A stretch of 64,000 nucleotides of DNA, from NCBI GenBank assembly GCA_021234155.1, contig JAJEKV010000002.1, forward strand, positions 13,498,314-13,562,313, in the 5' to 3' direction. This DNA is from Isoetes taiwanensis. Lineage: Eukaryota > Streptophyta > Lycopodiopsida > Isoetales > Isoetaceae. The translations under genes and the position numbers were made by a program. Within the stretch, counting starts at the first letter, position 1. Every line of letters starts with the position of its first letter. Below the pieces are notes generated by a model, which was not told the origin of the DNA, ran no database searches, and saw nothing but the letters and a program-made list of their open reading frames with translations. Below, piece by piece: positions 43,972 to 58,400 of this stretch.

Positions 43972-46900
43972 GCTTCCCTTGGAAGAGGCGGTTTGAACTT
44001 CAAGTGGCGGCCCGATATGGATCTCATCTTTCTCATGGAGACATAGAACATCTTTGGAGCCTGAGGCTACGTCTGCCCGGGTTACCAACATTTCACCGGT
44101 CTTCAATACCGCATCACGGAGACGAAGGGTCATGGTGGAGTGGCTTGCTACTACGGACAACCTGGCACATTGGTTTACCCTCGAGGCAGAATGAACTAAC
44201 CGGTGCGGCGGGTTCGTGTGCATAATGCGGGTAGCAGCCCTCTTTTTACGGCGCTGTTATTTCCCTCCATGACGGCACCTTCTATCGCCACCCCGTCGCG
44301 GATAGGATGGACCCTTATGTCGATCTATATGATGACATGCGGCCAATGATTGGGTAAATTACGTCCCTTCTTGGAATTTCAATGCCGCGGGCGGGGGAGT
44401 AGGCAGCCCATGTGACTTGGCCCCTATTTGTGATGTCCTGCTGACTCGCCCTTGAGGAAGCAGCACAGCCCGCAGTGGGATGTGGCCAGTCCTTTCGCTT
44501 TAGCGGGCGGTTGCTCTGCTATGTGGCATTTTTGACTTGATAGTGCAATGGCCTTTCCGGTGGCCCGATTCGCAAGTGCACATGCGAACCGGGACAATCG
44601 AGGGGAGAGGGTCTAGTGTGGTGGACTGTAATGGCAAATGGTTAAGATATGCATCTCATCCCGGTCACAAGGTTTCCGGTGGAGCCTGAGGGCGGTCGGG
44701 ATGAGGAGGTGGGCTGGTCACCTCCACATTGAACCTGGTTTGGCAAGCCGCGGAGAACCCCCACTATGCCAGCCTCGCCCGTCCTCGGTTGAGACTAGAT
44801 TAGCCAGGCGGTGACTTCTGGCCAAGATGCTCATGGGGCCCTCCGGTAGTGCCGGACCTCCACACCTAAACGTGAGCCAGTTCCAGGCCGGCTATTACGG
44901 GATGTTGTGGGCCGAGGTGCTGGCGTTGGCGGCGTAGCCGCTCAGAATTGGCATTCAGCATGCCGATGGTGGTTTGATGCGGAGTGTAAAACTGGCGGCG
45001 CTCAGAGTCACGTGCAGATCGAGGTACCGGCTGCGGGCCACCACACGATCATAAGCGCCCATCGGAAGGACACAAAGTAGCGGTACCTTACTGAACATCG
45101 GGGAGATGTTGGCTGCTGGACACTCATCCTCGAACCTTTACGGCGAGGGTGGCGAAGGCCAACCGACCCTCGGGGGACATCGCACCGGTGATGGAGCGAT
45201 GCGCAGCTCTATGACCCGCCCGGGGGGCGCATCATATACCCCGGTTGGCCCACCCCATTGGTTCGTGGGCGAGGATGTTGAGAGGGCTTTTGCATTCAAT
45301 GGGAAAGCGGTGACCTCGGTGGTATCGCGGTAGGAGTTAGCCGTGAGCGGGGCAGCGGCTTGTGCGGTCCTCGCTACCATTCAGCAGGCATTGCGGGAAA
45401 GTCTCCCCGAACAATGGACCACAAGCGGGGTTGATTTCCCATTCACAAACGAGGCGACCCACCTTGTCCGACCAATTCACCGGAACGATCATGGTCGATT
45501 CGGTGTTGCCAAAGCTGTTGGGTACGGCGTTCTCGGCGGCGGTTGACGTGGCTGATGACGGATGCGAGCCCTCCCGCACGGGCAGGCTTTAGACCCGCCC
45601 ATCAGCGGGCCGAGCCATATCTTTGCTGCAGACGCTGATTGAAGACAGCGGAATCATCGGCGAGGACTTGTATTCTTTGCTTTGTGGACCGGAAGGCTTT
45701 TTGATACGGTTCCGGGGAAAATTTCCGTAGGCTAAATTTCCGTCAGCCCCAGGGCTCCGCTGCGTCTTGAAGAATGCCATATCTGATTAGCTATGAGAGT
45801 TGTTTTAGGATAGGTAGAAGCCGGGCCAAGCATTCACCCGGTAGTATCCGAGTCGCGGCGGGGTTGCCCCCTCTCGCCAACTTACTTTTGGCCTCTACAT
45901 TGTCGGTTAGAGCCACAACTGCGGGCATGGGGATGTATCTGGCTTTGCACGGAGTCATCACGGCGGCTCATCTATCACGAGACTGATGTTGGCTGTTGGC
46001 CCACACCGGAAGCTATGAGTCTCACACGGATCACCGAAGTAGACACATTTTGTCGGGCTACAGGACATGCGGCGTCAATCTGGCCAAGACAGGTGGTTCT
46101 CATATCCTCTTCCGTCACCCCATGCTCTGCGCTTTCGCATATCGAGGACTGACACGTAGACGACACACCCACCTACAAATTACCTGGGGTGGAGTTCCCC
46201 TCCTCACTCTGTTGGGGCGTCTATCGCTTCGCGGAGTATTGAGGCTGGAAAAGCTTTATGCCATCTTGAGAATAGCGGTGATCAGTGACTCTATGATTTG
46301 GGGCCAGATTACATCTGTTAAGGTGTACGGTGACTTTACATTATACATGCGAAGTGTCCGGGAGTTTGGGGCGGTCGTCTCTTTGGCGACTGGAATGACA
46401 GGCAGTGCGGAAGGCATTTTAGCGCGGGCACTTAGGGTGAAACCGATCCCCTGTCGAGGGTCTAGCTGCGGAAGCTGGATTCTTGCGCCGGTAGGCATTA
46501 TGATAGACACATCGTCCTATTTTGGAAGTGACGCCGTTCTTATGGGTGATGCTCGTCCAGCGCAACCTGCGTGGCCATGGATCCTTGACGGCAAGAGACA
46601 GTTGGAGGGTAAGAGAGATCGATGAAGTTCGCCCGGATGGAGCGTCTGAGGAACCTGAGATGCATCTGAGGTGGAGCCACCGGTGACGTCGTGGCGACTG
46701 GGGAGTACTGGGCGCTTGTTTTGCGGCAAGCTCTGGGACCCAGCTCTAGAAACGAGGTCAAAATGGCCCATTACAAAGCATCAACCCGGTGTTAGCCGGG
46801 GCCCACCGTTCGGTACGCCTTTTGAAAAGTATGGGGCTTCATTGCCTCCATTCATACGGTGCCCACCATCTTCGCGCCAGGGGCAGGCAGGTGGATTGGG

Positions 46901-47368
46901 GAGCCGGGAACCAGAATGCAACCGATCTTTGTCAAAGCGGGTGCCATTGAGGAATGAGTCTCCCCACTTTCGAGTTGCCCAGTTGATCAGGGTCCGGGCG
47001 AATGCGGCTCCCATGGAAATGCTTCGCCGGACTTGCCCTTGCATTTGCTGATGAACCTACCGTCGGTCGTGCCACGAGGTCATTACATTCGGGAAGATGC
47101 TTGGACACAAGTGCGCGCGTACTGCAGCTAATTGAGCACTCTGGTGTATGGTGCATATTTGTATCATATTTAGGTGTTTACGCGTTTATATATGTTAGGG
47201 CCGGTTTATTATTGTCGGGCTGATTGCCGCGGTTTTCCCTCAGAAAACCCTTAGGCCGGGGTTTTAACCGGGCAGTAATCCGCTTCTTTGCGTTTTGTAT
47301 ATTAGGTCCCATAGACCCGATTGGTCTCGTGGGCGATAAAGAAGTACCTTCCTTCCTTCCTTCCTTCC
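43972..47368 (+). mobile_element. LINE B copy 6
   Basis: EN traces (FELQVAARYGSHLSHGD region near 43990), finger and RT traces near 45343-45592, GGSHILFRHP and a 209-residue chance frame at 45996-46625 covering the RT end and LARALRVKP, and knuckle-region traces near 46671-47051. Tail (CCTT)n at 47347-47368. All frameshifted. Confidence 0.86.
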
Positions 47369-47809
47369 ATAGTTGTTGGGTTTTATTTTTTGCACTTGTG
47401 GTTTATCTTGTTTTTATGCCCGCCTCTTTGCGGTTAATGCAGGTTATTAGGTTGTGCTACCATTATACATCATATTTTGCTATTTGCTTAAAATATGAAA
47501 TGTGCAACTTTATTGACGGCTCTTTAAAATTTCGTCATGGCTTTCGGCAGCTTTTTTGGCTACTTTTACGGCGCTATTTTGGCTTATTGCGGCTTTACGG
47601 CTGGCTAAGCACCACGGCGATTTATGTGGCGCGTATTCTAACATAAATTTACGGCCGATAATCTGGCGAAATGTCGGCGTAAAATCGTCGAGAAAAAAGC
47701 GTCGAAAAAGCACCTATCGTCGATATATTCATCGGCATAAACTGTCGGGCGAATCTCCGTAGACCTTTCGGCGATTTTTACGACAATTAATACTCATTCT
47801 CTTGTAGTG
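47369..47809 (+). mobile_element. Array spacer 6: flank plus CACTA 3' end
   Basis: Same organisation. The terminus TCATTCTCTTGTAGTG is intact at 47794-47809 while the CTGACG motifs are heavily altered. Confidence 0.84.
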
Positions 47810-50800
47810 GCTTCCCTTGGCGGAAGGGGGCGGTTTGAACTCGATGGCAGCCCGATGGATCATCTTTTCTCCGCCTGGAACGTAGGGCATGCTGAGCCGC
47901 GAGCTACGTCTGCCGGGTTACCAACATTTCTCGGTCTTCAATACATCCCGGAGACCAGGAGAGGTCATGGTGGAGTGGCTTGCTGCTACCGAACAACCTT
48001 GGCACATTCGGTTACCCTCCAGTGACGGACTACGGCGGTACTTGTGGGTTGCATTGACAATACCCGGTGGCAACCCTCTTACGGCGCTGTTATTTCCCTC
48101 CGTGAAGCGAGGCACCTTCTATCGCGGCCACCCGATGCGGATGGGATGGACCCTTATGTAGATCGCCATGATGACATACGGCAGCGCCAATAGCCGGTTG
48201 GGTAGGATGAGTATTCTTGGAGATTTCAATGCGGGACAGGGTAAGAGCAGCCCACAATGGCCGACTGGCCACAGCTGATGTCACTTGCTTCACGCCCTTG
48301 AAGCAGCATTACGAGGTGGGATGACAGCCGGAGTCATCGCTTCTGGCGGTGGGTTATGCTATGTGGCAGGCTTGATAATTTACGTATTTCCGTTTATTTA
48401 CGATTCGCCAGTGCACGCCAGACCGGGGACAATGGAGGTCCTGAATTATTATTGAAGTGGACTTTAACCGTAGTTGCGCCGGAATATGCATCATAAGTCG
48501 TTTAAGAAGTTGAGCCGCAGACTGATGGGATGGAGGCCATTCAGTCTCCCACTTTATTTGGACCTGGTTTGGCAAGCCATACGGGAGCCCTATACCGACC
48601 TAAAGCGTCCTCGGTTAAGGACTAGATTATGGCCGGATACGCCAGGAATGCTCATGGGCCAGCCCTCGTTGAAATTCACCGTTATCCACACTGAAGCGTG
48701 AATGATTCCAAATTTGACCCCGTATACGGGATCGTGGACCGTCTTTGGCGGACCCCTCCAGCGTCGCGCTCGAGTCGGCAACATTCCCGTAACCCGATTG
48801 GACGATGCGGAGTCATAAAGCATGGCCGGTAGCTTCGAATCATTACGGATCAGAACGCCATGCGAGGCCACCACGATTACGGCCCATCGAAAAGGACACA
48901 AAGGCGGTACCTTACTGACTTGTCGAGGGGAGATGTTATTTCTTTTAGGACGCTCATCCTCGAACCTTTTAGGCATGAGAGAGAGTGCCCGAGAAGGCCG
49001 CTTCGACCCTCTGAGGGACATCACGCGATGGGAGCGATGCTTGCGTGGCTCTATGACCGCGCCGGGGGCATATACACCCACAGGATGGCCCCATTGGTTC
49101 GTGGAAGAGGATGTTGAGGAGACTGCTTGGTGGCTAATGGGAAGCGGCTCGATGGTATCACGGTAGGAGTTGCCAATCGGCGGGGCAACGGCATGCAGAG
49201 TCCCTCACTACCACATTCAACGAGCATTGCGAGGGAAGGTCTCCCGACAATGGACTGGCGGGGTTGTTCCCATTCACAAAAGGCCCTTTAGCATCGACCA
49301 ATGCAGAACCGTCATGGTCGATTCGGTGTTGCCAAAGCTGTTGGTGGCATTCGAGCAGCGAGTTGACCGGTAGGCGGAAGGCGTGAGATGTCGCGAGCCC
49401 TCCTGCAGGCGGGGCTTTAGACCCGCCACTCAGCGATTGACCATATCTTTTTGCTAGCGGGCTAGCGTTGAAGCGGAATCATCGGCGAGGACTTGTATTG
49501 CTGCTTTTGTTGACCCAGCGAAGGCTTTTGTCGGTTCAGGAAAAGGCATGGGCTAGGCTGCGTCAGCTGGAATGGCGCATTCGAATGCCATGCAGATTGT
49601 ATGAGGATTGTTTGGCCGAGGATGCAATGACGGACTGGCAATTTCACCGATATTATCGAGTCCGGCGGGGGTTGCCCCTCTAAGCCAACACTTTGGCCTC
49701 TACATTGATGGAGTTAAGAATACGGCTTCTGCCCGAGCATGGGGGATGGCATAAAACTTTTTGCACCGGTCATCCAGCCAGCTCATCTATCGGGCGATGT
49801 TGGCCTGGCCACTGAAGCATAGATTACTGGATGCCCTAGACACATTTGTCGGGGCTACGGACATCGCGTCAATAAAGCCCGAACCCGGGTGGTTCTCATA
49901 TCCTCTTCGTCACTACATGCCTCACGCACTCACATATAGGGGTGGCCATAGACGGCCTACAGAAATTACCTAGGGGTGGAGTTCCCCTCTCCTTTCTGTT
50001 TGGAATCTATCCAGCTTACTTGGGCAATACGGTACAGGCAGCTTTATGCCATGCGGAACAACGGAGTCACCCGAGCTGACTCTATGATTGGGGCCATCGG
50101 TCACATGTTGTTGGGGCCTTTGAGTCGAGCTTTGTCATACATGCGAGTCGAGGTTTGGGGCCGGTCGTCTCTTTAAGCGACTGGAATGACTTGGAAGGCG
50201 GTGGAAGGCATTTTTAACGGGCACTTGGGGTGACATGATCCCCTATGGGGATTAGCTGGAAGCGGCCCGGATTCTTGCCGCTTCGGTAGGCAGCCCTTGA
50301 TAGACACACTTCGTCTATTTTGAGGAAAGTGGATTTACTATATGGGTGATGCACCGGCTCCGCTGCGTGGCCATGGTCCTTGACGGCTTAGGAGCTGTTA
50401 TTGGAGGTAAGAGTCGATGGTTCGCCGGATGGAGCGTCTGAGAACCTGTGAATCGTCTGGTGGGCAGTGACGATCGTGGCGACTGGCGGGAAGACCTAGG
50501 CAGCTTGTTTCCTTGGCAAATACGATTTGACAGCTCGACGAGGTCAAAATGGCCCATTACAAGGAGCATCAGCCAGTGTTAGCGGGGCCCCGCAATCTAC
50601 ACAACGTTCCATTTACGAAAAAGCGCGGACTCATTGCCTCATTAAGCACGAGGTGCCACCATCTTCGCGCCGGGGCAGGCGGGTGGATTAAGGAGCCCGC
50701 CCGGGGCAGACTCTGTCAGTCTTTGTCAAGCGGGTGCCATTGAGAATGGAGTCTCACACTCCCGGAAGTTGCCAGTTGGTCGGATCAGGGCCAGATGCAG

Positions 50801-51159
50801 CTCCTTAATCTTGCGGACTTGCCCTTACGTTTCGTGAACCTGCCGTCGGTCTACGTGCCACGAGATTACGTTACATTCGGGGAGAGTCTTTGGACTGCGA
50901 GGTCACCTTGCCCCGCTGTACCTGCCCGCTAATTAGGCACTACGGGTGTGGTGCATATTGTATATATTTGGAATTGTTTACGCATTTTATATGTTAGGGC
51001 GGTTTGTCCGGCCGGTGATTGCTGCAGTTTCCCCTCGAAACCAGCGCCGGGTTTTAACCCGGTGATCAATCCGCTTTCTTTCGCGTTTTTTAATATTAGG
51101 TCCCATAGACCCGATTGGTCTCGTGGGCGATAAAGTACCTTCCTTCCTTCCTTCCTTCC
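47810..51159 (+). mobile_element. LINE B copy 7
   Basis: EN traces GYQHFSVFNTS, HGGV and YLWV near 47910-48050; SLPLYLDLVWQ near 48545; VFSRQW and QWT finger traces near 49240; ALTYRG near 49930; MAHYKEHQPVLAGP near 50549 and the knuckle region SLSSGCH near 50740. Tail ends at 51159. The shared TGA site is too corrupted to read in this copy. Confidence 0.85.
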
Positions 51160-51602
51160 ATAGTTGTTGGGTTTTATTTTGCACTTGTGGTTTATCTTGT
51201 TTTATGCCCGCACTCTTTACTTGATTGCGGTTATTAGGTTTATTGCTACCATTATACATCATATTTGCTATTTGGCAAATATAAAATAATGCAGCTTTAT
51301 TACGGCTCTTTCGGCTAAATATGACGCTTTTCGGCTTTTTCGGCTACTTTTACGGCCTTCTTCGTGATATTTAAATGGCTTGACCGGCTTTTAAATGGCT
51401 ACTTTTACGGCCCGATTTATGTAGTAGCGTATTCTAACATAAATTTACGGCGAATAATCGGCTGAGAATGTCAGCGTAAAATCGTCGGAAAAAGCGTCGA
51501 AAACAATCGTCGATATATTCATCCGAGCATAAGCGTCGGGCAAAAATCTCAAATAGACACTCGGTGATTTTTACGACAATTAATAGTCATTCTCTTGTAG
51601 TG
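51160..51602 (+). mobile_element. Array spacer 7: flank plus CACTA 3' end
   Basis: Flank with GCAAATATAAAATAATGC, then altered CACTA 3' block, with terminus TCATTCTCTTGTAGTG intact. Confidence 0.84.
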
Positions 51603-54600
51603 GCTATGGCGAAGGGGGCAGTTTGAACTCGTGGCGGCCGATATGGATCTCATCTTTCTCATGGAACATGGGAGCATCTGCAGGCGAGCTTCGTCTAATA
51701 GGGTTACCAACATTTCTCGGTCTTCAATACGCAATACGGAGACCGGAGGTCATGGTGGAGTGGCTTGCTACTCTGCGGACAACCTTAACATTCGGTTACC
51801 CTCGAGGAAAGGCAATTGCCCACAAGCCGGTACTTGGCCAGGTTGGTATTGCATAATACCGGTGCTTAGCCCTCTTTTACGGCGCTGTTATTTCCCTCAG
51901 CGGTGACTTTACCTTCTATGCATGGCCACCCGTGCGGATAGGATGGACCCTTATGTCGATCTATATGATGACCTCACGGCCCGGCTTCCGAAGGTTGGGT
52001 AGAATTCGTCCTTGGAGATTTCAATGCGGACGGGGAGTAAATGACCCATGTGACTTGACCCCCTCATTGTGATGTCACAACGACTCATGCATGAGAAACA
52101 ACGTACGAGGGTCGGATGGCAGCCAGTCACTTTCGCTTTGGCCCGGGCGGTTGCTCTGCTATGGCATTTTGACTTGATAATTTGCAATGGCCTTTCCACG
52201 ATTGCTTGCGATTCACCATGAAGTACACACATCGCGAACCCGAAAAGGACAATCGGGGAGGGAGTCTAGTGTAATTGGACTATGTATGCTTTCGTAGTTA
52301 TAGATATACATCTCATCGGTCGTTCACGGTGGGCACAGAGCCGGTCGGGATGAGGTCGACTCGGAATCACCTCCGCTTTATTTGGACTGGTTTGGCAAAG
52401 CGGAGCCACTATGCTGACCCCTCAGCGTCCTCGGTTGAGACTATAGATTATGAAGCGGTAGAGGACTTCACAGCCGGATGCTCATGGACGCCCTCGGTAA
52501 TTACGGACCTCCACACTACCGTGTGAGCGGACCGGTGACTTAAGCTATTCACGGGATCGCGGTGAATGAGGTCTTTAGCCGGCCAGCGTCATGGCTCGAG
52601 TCAGTAACATTCCAGCGTAACCCGATGGTTTGATGCAGTGTAAAGCATAGCGGCGGCTTCGAATCTGATGCGGATCGAGGTGCCAGCCGCGGCGAGGCCA
52701 CCACGATGCAGCCCATCACGAGAAGGACACAAAGGCGGTACGCATACCGAACATCGGGGAGATGTTACGGCTGTTGGACGCTCATCCTCGAACCTTTAGT
52801 ATGGCAGAGTGCTTGGTAGCCGATACGGGGACATCACACGGTGAGCGAGTGCTACCCGTACGGCTCTATGACCTTGAGGGAACGCGCTCGCCCATACCCC
52901 GCAGGGATGGCCCCATTGGTTCGTGGGCGAGGATGTTGAGGAGGGCACCTTGGTACGGCTAATGGGAAGCGGTGACCTCGATGGTATCACCCGGTAGAGT
53001 TACTTAAATGGGCGGGGAACTGGCGGCATGCCGATCCTCACTACTGTTCAATGACATTGCGAAGGTCTCCCCGACAATGGACCACAAAGCGGGGTTGACA
53101 TTCACAAAGGCCGGGCGACCCACCTTTGTCCGAGCCCAATTCACCGGACGATCGCGGTAGGTGGTATTTGCCATTGTTGGTGGCATTCTCGGCAGCGGTT
53201 AAGCCAGGCGGCCCGGATGTCGCGAGCCCTCACCGCAGGCGGGGAGCTTTAAGGCCCGCCACTCAGCGATTGACCATATCTTTACCGCTGCGTGGGCGAT
53301 TGAAGGCGGTAGGAATCATCGAAGGACTTGTATTGCTTTGTGGACTTCAGCGAAGGCTTTTGATCACGGTTCCCGGGAAAGCGTAGGCTAGGCTGGCGTC
53401 AAGCGGAACCCGCTGCTGTCTTGAATGCCATATCACAGTTAATATGAGAGTTGTTTGTGGGATGCAGCGGCGGGCCAGCATTTCCGCAGTGAGTATCGGG
53501 GGTCAGCGGGGGTGCCTCGCCAACACTTTTTAGCCTCTACATTGTCGGTTAGAATACGGCTTCGCGGGCATGGGGGGATAGCATCACGACTTTGCGGTCA
53601 TCGCCAGCTCATCTATCGCAGGGCGATGTTGGCTGTTGGCCCACCCGAAGCTTCTCTGCGATCTCACTGGATTGCCCTAAGACACATTTTGGTAGAACTC
53701 TGGAGACATCGCGTCAATCTGGCCAAGACGGGGGTGGTTCTCGCATATCCTCTTCCGTCACCCCCATGCCTCCGCACTCACATATGGGGGCTGACTGTGG
53801 GCTGACCACACCCACCTACAAATTACCTAGAGGTGGGTTTACTCCTCCTTTCAGCGGGAAGCGATCCTATCCATGCCGAGGTGACAGCAAAATTTGGAAA
53901 GCGCTTTATGCCATCTGGAATAACGATCACCCGGTGAGCTCTGATTGGGGCCATAATTCCGCATCTGTTTCGAACTGATGCGAACTGTCATACATGTAGA
54001 AGTCGGAGTTTGGGGCCAGTGCGTCTCTTTGGCGACACGAATTGACAGGCAGGTCGAAGGCATTTTTTAGCCGCGGGCACTTGGGGTGAAACCGATCCCC
54101 TATCGGATTCTCTTTTGCGGAAACTGGATTCTTGCTTCAATGGGCAGCCCATGATAGACATCGTCTATTTTGAAGTGGTTACTATGGGTGATGCTCGGCT
54201 CCGCTGGCTACTTGTGGCCATGGGTCATAGCGGCTTAGGGCTGTTGGAGGTAAGAAGATCGATTAAGTTCGCCCGGTCGGAACGTCGCGGGAATTACCGG
54301 ATCGCGTCACAATTAGACGCAGTGACCCGATCGTGGCGACTGCGGAAGTACCTAAGAGCGGCTTGTTTCCTTGGCAAAGCTCACGGGACCCCGGCTCTAG
54401 AAACAGTCAAAATGGCCCATTACAAAGAGCATCAGCCCGGTGTTAGCCGGGGCCCGCGACTCTACACCTGCGTTCCCGGCTGCTTTACTGAAAGCGGACT
54501 CATTGCCTCCATTATACGAGGTGCCACATGCCGCGTCGAGAGGCAGGCGAGGTGGATTGGGAGCCCAGCGGAGGCGGAGCTCTGTCGGTCTTTGTCAAGC

Positions 54601-55027
54601 GGGTGCCATTGAGGGAATGAGTCTCCACACTTTCGAGTTGCCAGTTGATCGGATCGAGACCGAGTGCATCCCTTAATCTTGCCGGGACTTGCCCTTGCGA
54701 TTTCAGCGATGAACCTGCCGTCGGTCACGTGCCGAATTAGGTGATACGATGAGTCGCCGGACTGCGAGTCACCTTTGCCCCGCTGGCTGCCGCTAATTAA
54801 GGCACTTCACAGTTGTGGTGCATGGCCCGTATATATTTGGGTGTTTACGCATTTTATATGTTAGGGCCGGTTTGTGTTGATTCGCGCCCGCGGTTTCCCT
54901 CGAAACCCGCCGGAAGGGGTTTTAGCGGGCGATGAAATCCGGCTTCTTTAGCGTTTTTAACATTAGGTCCCATAGACCGATTGGTCTCCGTAGACGATAA
55001 AATTACCTTCCTTCCTTCCTTCCTTCC
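51603..55027 (+). mobile_element. LINE B copy 8
   Basis: EN traces MAADMDLIFLMEHGSIC and RVTNISRSS near 51631; the shared CCATGTGACTTGACCCC stop site near 52048; RLTISLPLRGRLKAVGIIEG near 53270; motif A GFDHGSR-like; TPTYKLPRGGF near 53808; and a 165-residue frame (54115-54612) with VVTMGDARLRW, KMAHYKEHQPGVSRGP and RWIGSPAEAELCRSLSSGCH, one of the better C-termini among the late copies. Tail (CCTT)n 55006-55027. Confidence 0.86.
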
Positions 55028-55472
55028 ATAGTTGTTGGGTTTTATTTTTTTTGCGCCCTTGGTTTATCTTGTTTTTATGCCCCGCCTCTTTATGAGTTAT
55101 GCAGGTTATTCGGTTATTACTACCATTGTACATCATATTTGCTATTTGGCAAATATGAAATGTCTGCAGCTTTGTCGGCGGCTCTTTCGGCGCTAAATCT
55201 AGCAGCTTTTCCTGGCAGCTTTTTCTGGCGCTACTTTTACGGCTATTTGGCGATATTTACGGCGCTTATTAGAGCGCTTTTCGGCCTTCTTTTACGATGA
55301 TTTATGTGGCGCATATTCTAACGCGGAAATTTCTGTGAAATATCTGACGATAAAATCGTCGGAAAAACATCGAAAAAACAATCATCGATATATTGTCGGC
55401 ATAAGCGTCGGTGAAATCTCGTAGACGCACTTTCGGCGATTTTCGACAATTAATAGTCATTCTCTTGTAGTA
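55028..55472 (+). mobile_element. Array spacer 8: flank plus CACTA 3' end
   Basis: Same organisation. The terminus reads TCTTGTAGTA, one base off the CACTA consensus. Confidence 0.83.
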
Positions 55473-58400
55473 GCTTCCCTTGGCGGAAGGGGCGGTTTGA
55501 ACTCCGTGGCGGCCGATATGGATCACCATCTTTCTCATGGAACATAGGGCATCGCGAGCCTGAGGCTACGATCTGCCGGGTTACCAACATTTCGATCTTC
55601 AATGCGCAATGCGGGCCAGGTCATGGTGGGGAGTGGCTTGCTACTCTTAGGACAACCTTAGCACATTCGGTTACCCTCCGGAAACCGAACCGGACACAAG
55701 CGGTACTTGTGGGTTACGTGTGCATAATACGGTGGCAACCCTCTTTTAGCGCTGCTTCCCTCACTTATGACGGCACCTTCTATCGCGGCCACCCGTCACG
55801 GATAGGATGGACCCTTATAATACGATCTATATGATGACATCACAGCCTTTACCAATGATTAGGTAGAATTCGTCAACTTCTTGGGAGATTTCAATGCGGA
55901 CGGGGAGTAGAGAGCAGCCCTTCTTGACTTGACCCCTGTTGTGATGTCCGCATTTCGCTTCCCGCGAAACAACGCGGCCCACGGGTAGGATGACGGCGGA
56001 GTCACTGTTTGTCTTGACGGTTAACTCTGCCTGTGGCATTTTGACTTGATAATTTGCAATGGCTCCGCGATTGGCGATTCTACGCCCAAGTGCACGGCAC
56101 GAGCCGGAGACGTCGGGGAGGGTCTAGTGTACGGTGGACTATGTGCTCGTGGTTAGCGGAATATGCATCTCATCGGTCGTTTCCGGTTAGGCCTGAGCCG
56201 GTCGGGATAGGAGGTCGACTCAGATCACCTCCCGCTATTTGGACCTGGTTTGGCAAACATGCGGACCCCCACTATCTTGACCCTCGAGTCTCCCGGTTGA
56301 GACTAGATTATGGCGGTGAGGACCTCGCGAGGTGCTCATGAACCCTCTGATAGAGTGCAGACATCCACTGGAAGCGGCGTGACCCGGACCAAGTGACCCC
56401 GGCTATTACGGGATCACGGCCGGGCCGGGTGCCGGATAGCGTCGCGCTCGGTCAGCAACATTCCCAGCGTAACCGATGGTTTGATCGCGAGATTAACCAA
56501 AGCGCCAGCGGCGGCTCGAAGTCACGATACGGATCAATTGCCAGCTTTACTGGGCCACCCACCGCGATTACCCAGCCCATCGAAGGACCTGAGAAGTGGC
56601 GGTACCTTGCCGAACATCGAGGGGGAGATGTTGACTTCTTTGGACGCTCATCCTCCCGAACCTTTTAGCCCTTGAGGAGTGCCGAAGGCCAACCCGATAC
56701 AGGGGACATCACACGGGCGTTAAGAACGATGCTTACCCATACGACTCTATGACCAGCGAGGGGCAGCATACATATACCCCACCCGGGATGGCCCCATTGG
56801 TTCGTGGGCGGATGTTGAGGAGGGCTGCCAGCGGGTACGGCTAAATGGAAGGCGGTGACCCCTCGATGGTATCACCCGAGGCGAGTTACTTAAATGCGTG
56901 GGGCAGCGCTTGTGCCGGTCCTCGCATTCCAGAGCATTTAAGGAGATGCTCCCGAACCAATGCTGGACCCACAAAGCGGGGTTGTTCCACATTCTCTAGG
57001 CGAGGCGACCCACAGCATCCGGTAATTACGGGCGATCATGAATTCGATTCGATTATTTGCCAAAGTTGTTGGTGGCATTCTCGGCGGCCGGTTGACCGGT
57101 AGGCGGGAAGGCGGCGAATGGAAGAGCCCTCACCGCAGGCGGGAGCTTTAGACCAGCCACTCCAGCGATTGACCATATCTTTGCTGCGGGCAGCGATTGA
57201 AACGGCCCGGAATCATCGGCGGGACTTACATCGTGGCACTTTATGGACTTGGCGAGCTTGTCGGTTCGAGAGGGAAAGGCGTAGGCTAGGCTACCGTCCA
57301 TTGGGGCTCAATTTTGTCGCGAATGCCGTATCTGAGATTAATATAGAGAGTTGTTTGGCGGGATCGCGACCCGGCGAATGGCATTCACGGTAATTATCGG
57401 GGGTCAGCGGGTTGCCCCCTCTAGCCAACACTTTTGGCCTCTGCGATTTGATCGGTTCAGAATGCACGGCAGGCATGGAAGTCAGCATACGGCTTTTGCA
57501 CCGGTCATCCAGCCAGCTCATCATCGCGGGCGATGTTGGCTCTTTGGCCCACACCCGAAGGAAGCTATCGATCTCACTGGATGCCCTAGACACATTTTTA
57601 ATGGGGCTCTGAGGACATCGTAAAATGCGGCCAAGACCGGGTGGTTCTCATATCCTCTTCCGTCACCCCATGCCTCCACTGCACTCCACATATGGGGGAA
57701 TGACTGTGGACGACACACCCACCTACAAGTACCTAGAGAGTTGGAGTTCCCCTCCTGGCGGAATCTATCCTTTGAATTATTATTGTTGGAAAGCTAGCTT
57801 TAAGCGCTATCTGGGAATACTTGATCCTGAGGCCGAGCTCTATGATTGGGGCCATCGGTCCCGCATCACATTCGAGAGACTAGCTGGTCGAGGCACAATC
57901 CTTAAATGAAGTCGAGGTTTGGGGCCCGGTGATCTCTTCGTGACACGGAATGACTTGGAGCAGGTCACGAGGCATTTTTGGCAGACACTTAGAGATTGAA
58001 ACCTTGAGTCCCCTATCAGTTACAACTGCGGTGGATTCTTAAACCCGGTGAGCAGCCCCTTGATAGACTATACGTCTATTTCGGAAAGTGGTTACTATGG
58101 AATACTCGGCTCCCTTTTTGGCTTACAACATGGCCATGGAGTCCCTTGTGGCTTAGGAGCTGTTGGAGGGAGTAAAGAATTCACGGTGGTTCGCCCGGAT
58201 GGAGCGTCGCGAGAACTGAGATCTCGTCTGTGAGTGGAGCACGGCTGACGATCGTGGCGACTGGGGAGTACCTAGGCAGCTTGTTTCTTGAAGCTCACGG
58301 GACTGGCTGACTCTAGAACAGAGTCAAAATGGCCCATTAAAGGAGCACATCAACCAGGTATTGGCAGGAATTTTATTCCTAGTTCCAATTTGCCCACAAT

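Noticed and set aside
45996-46625. 209-residue frame as an intact gene
   Set aside because: It is the RT end and C-terminus of LINE B read across frames and kept open by indels; sister copies do not keep it open.
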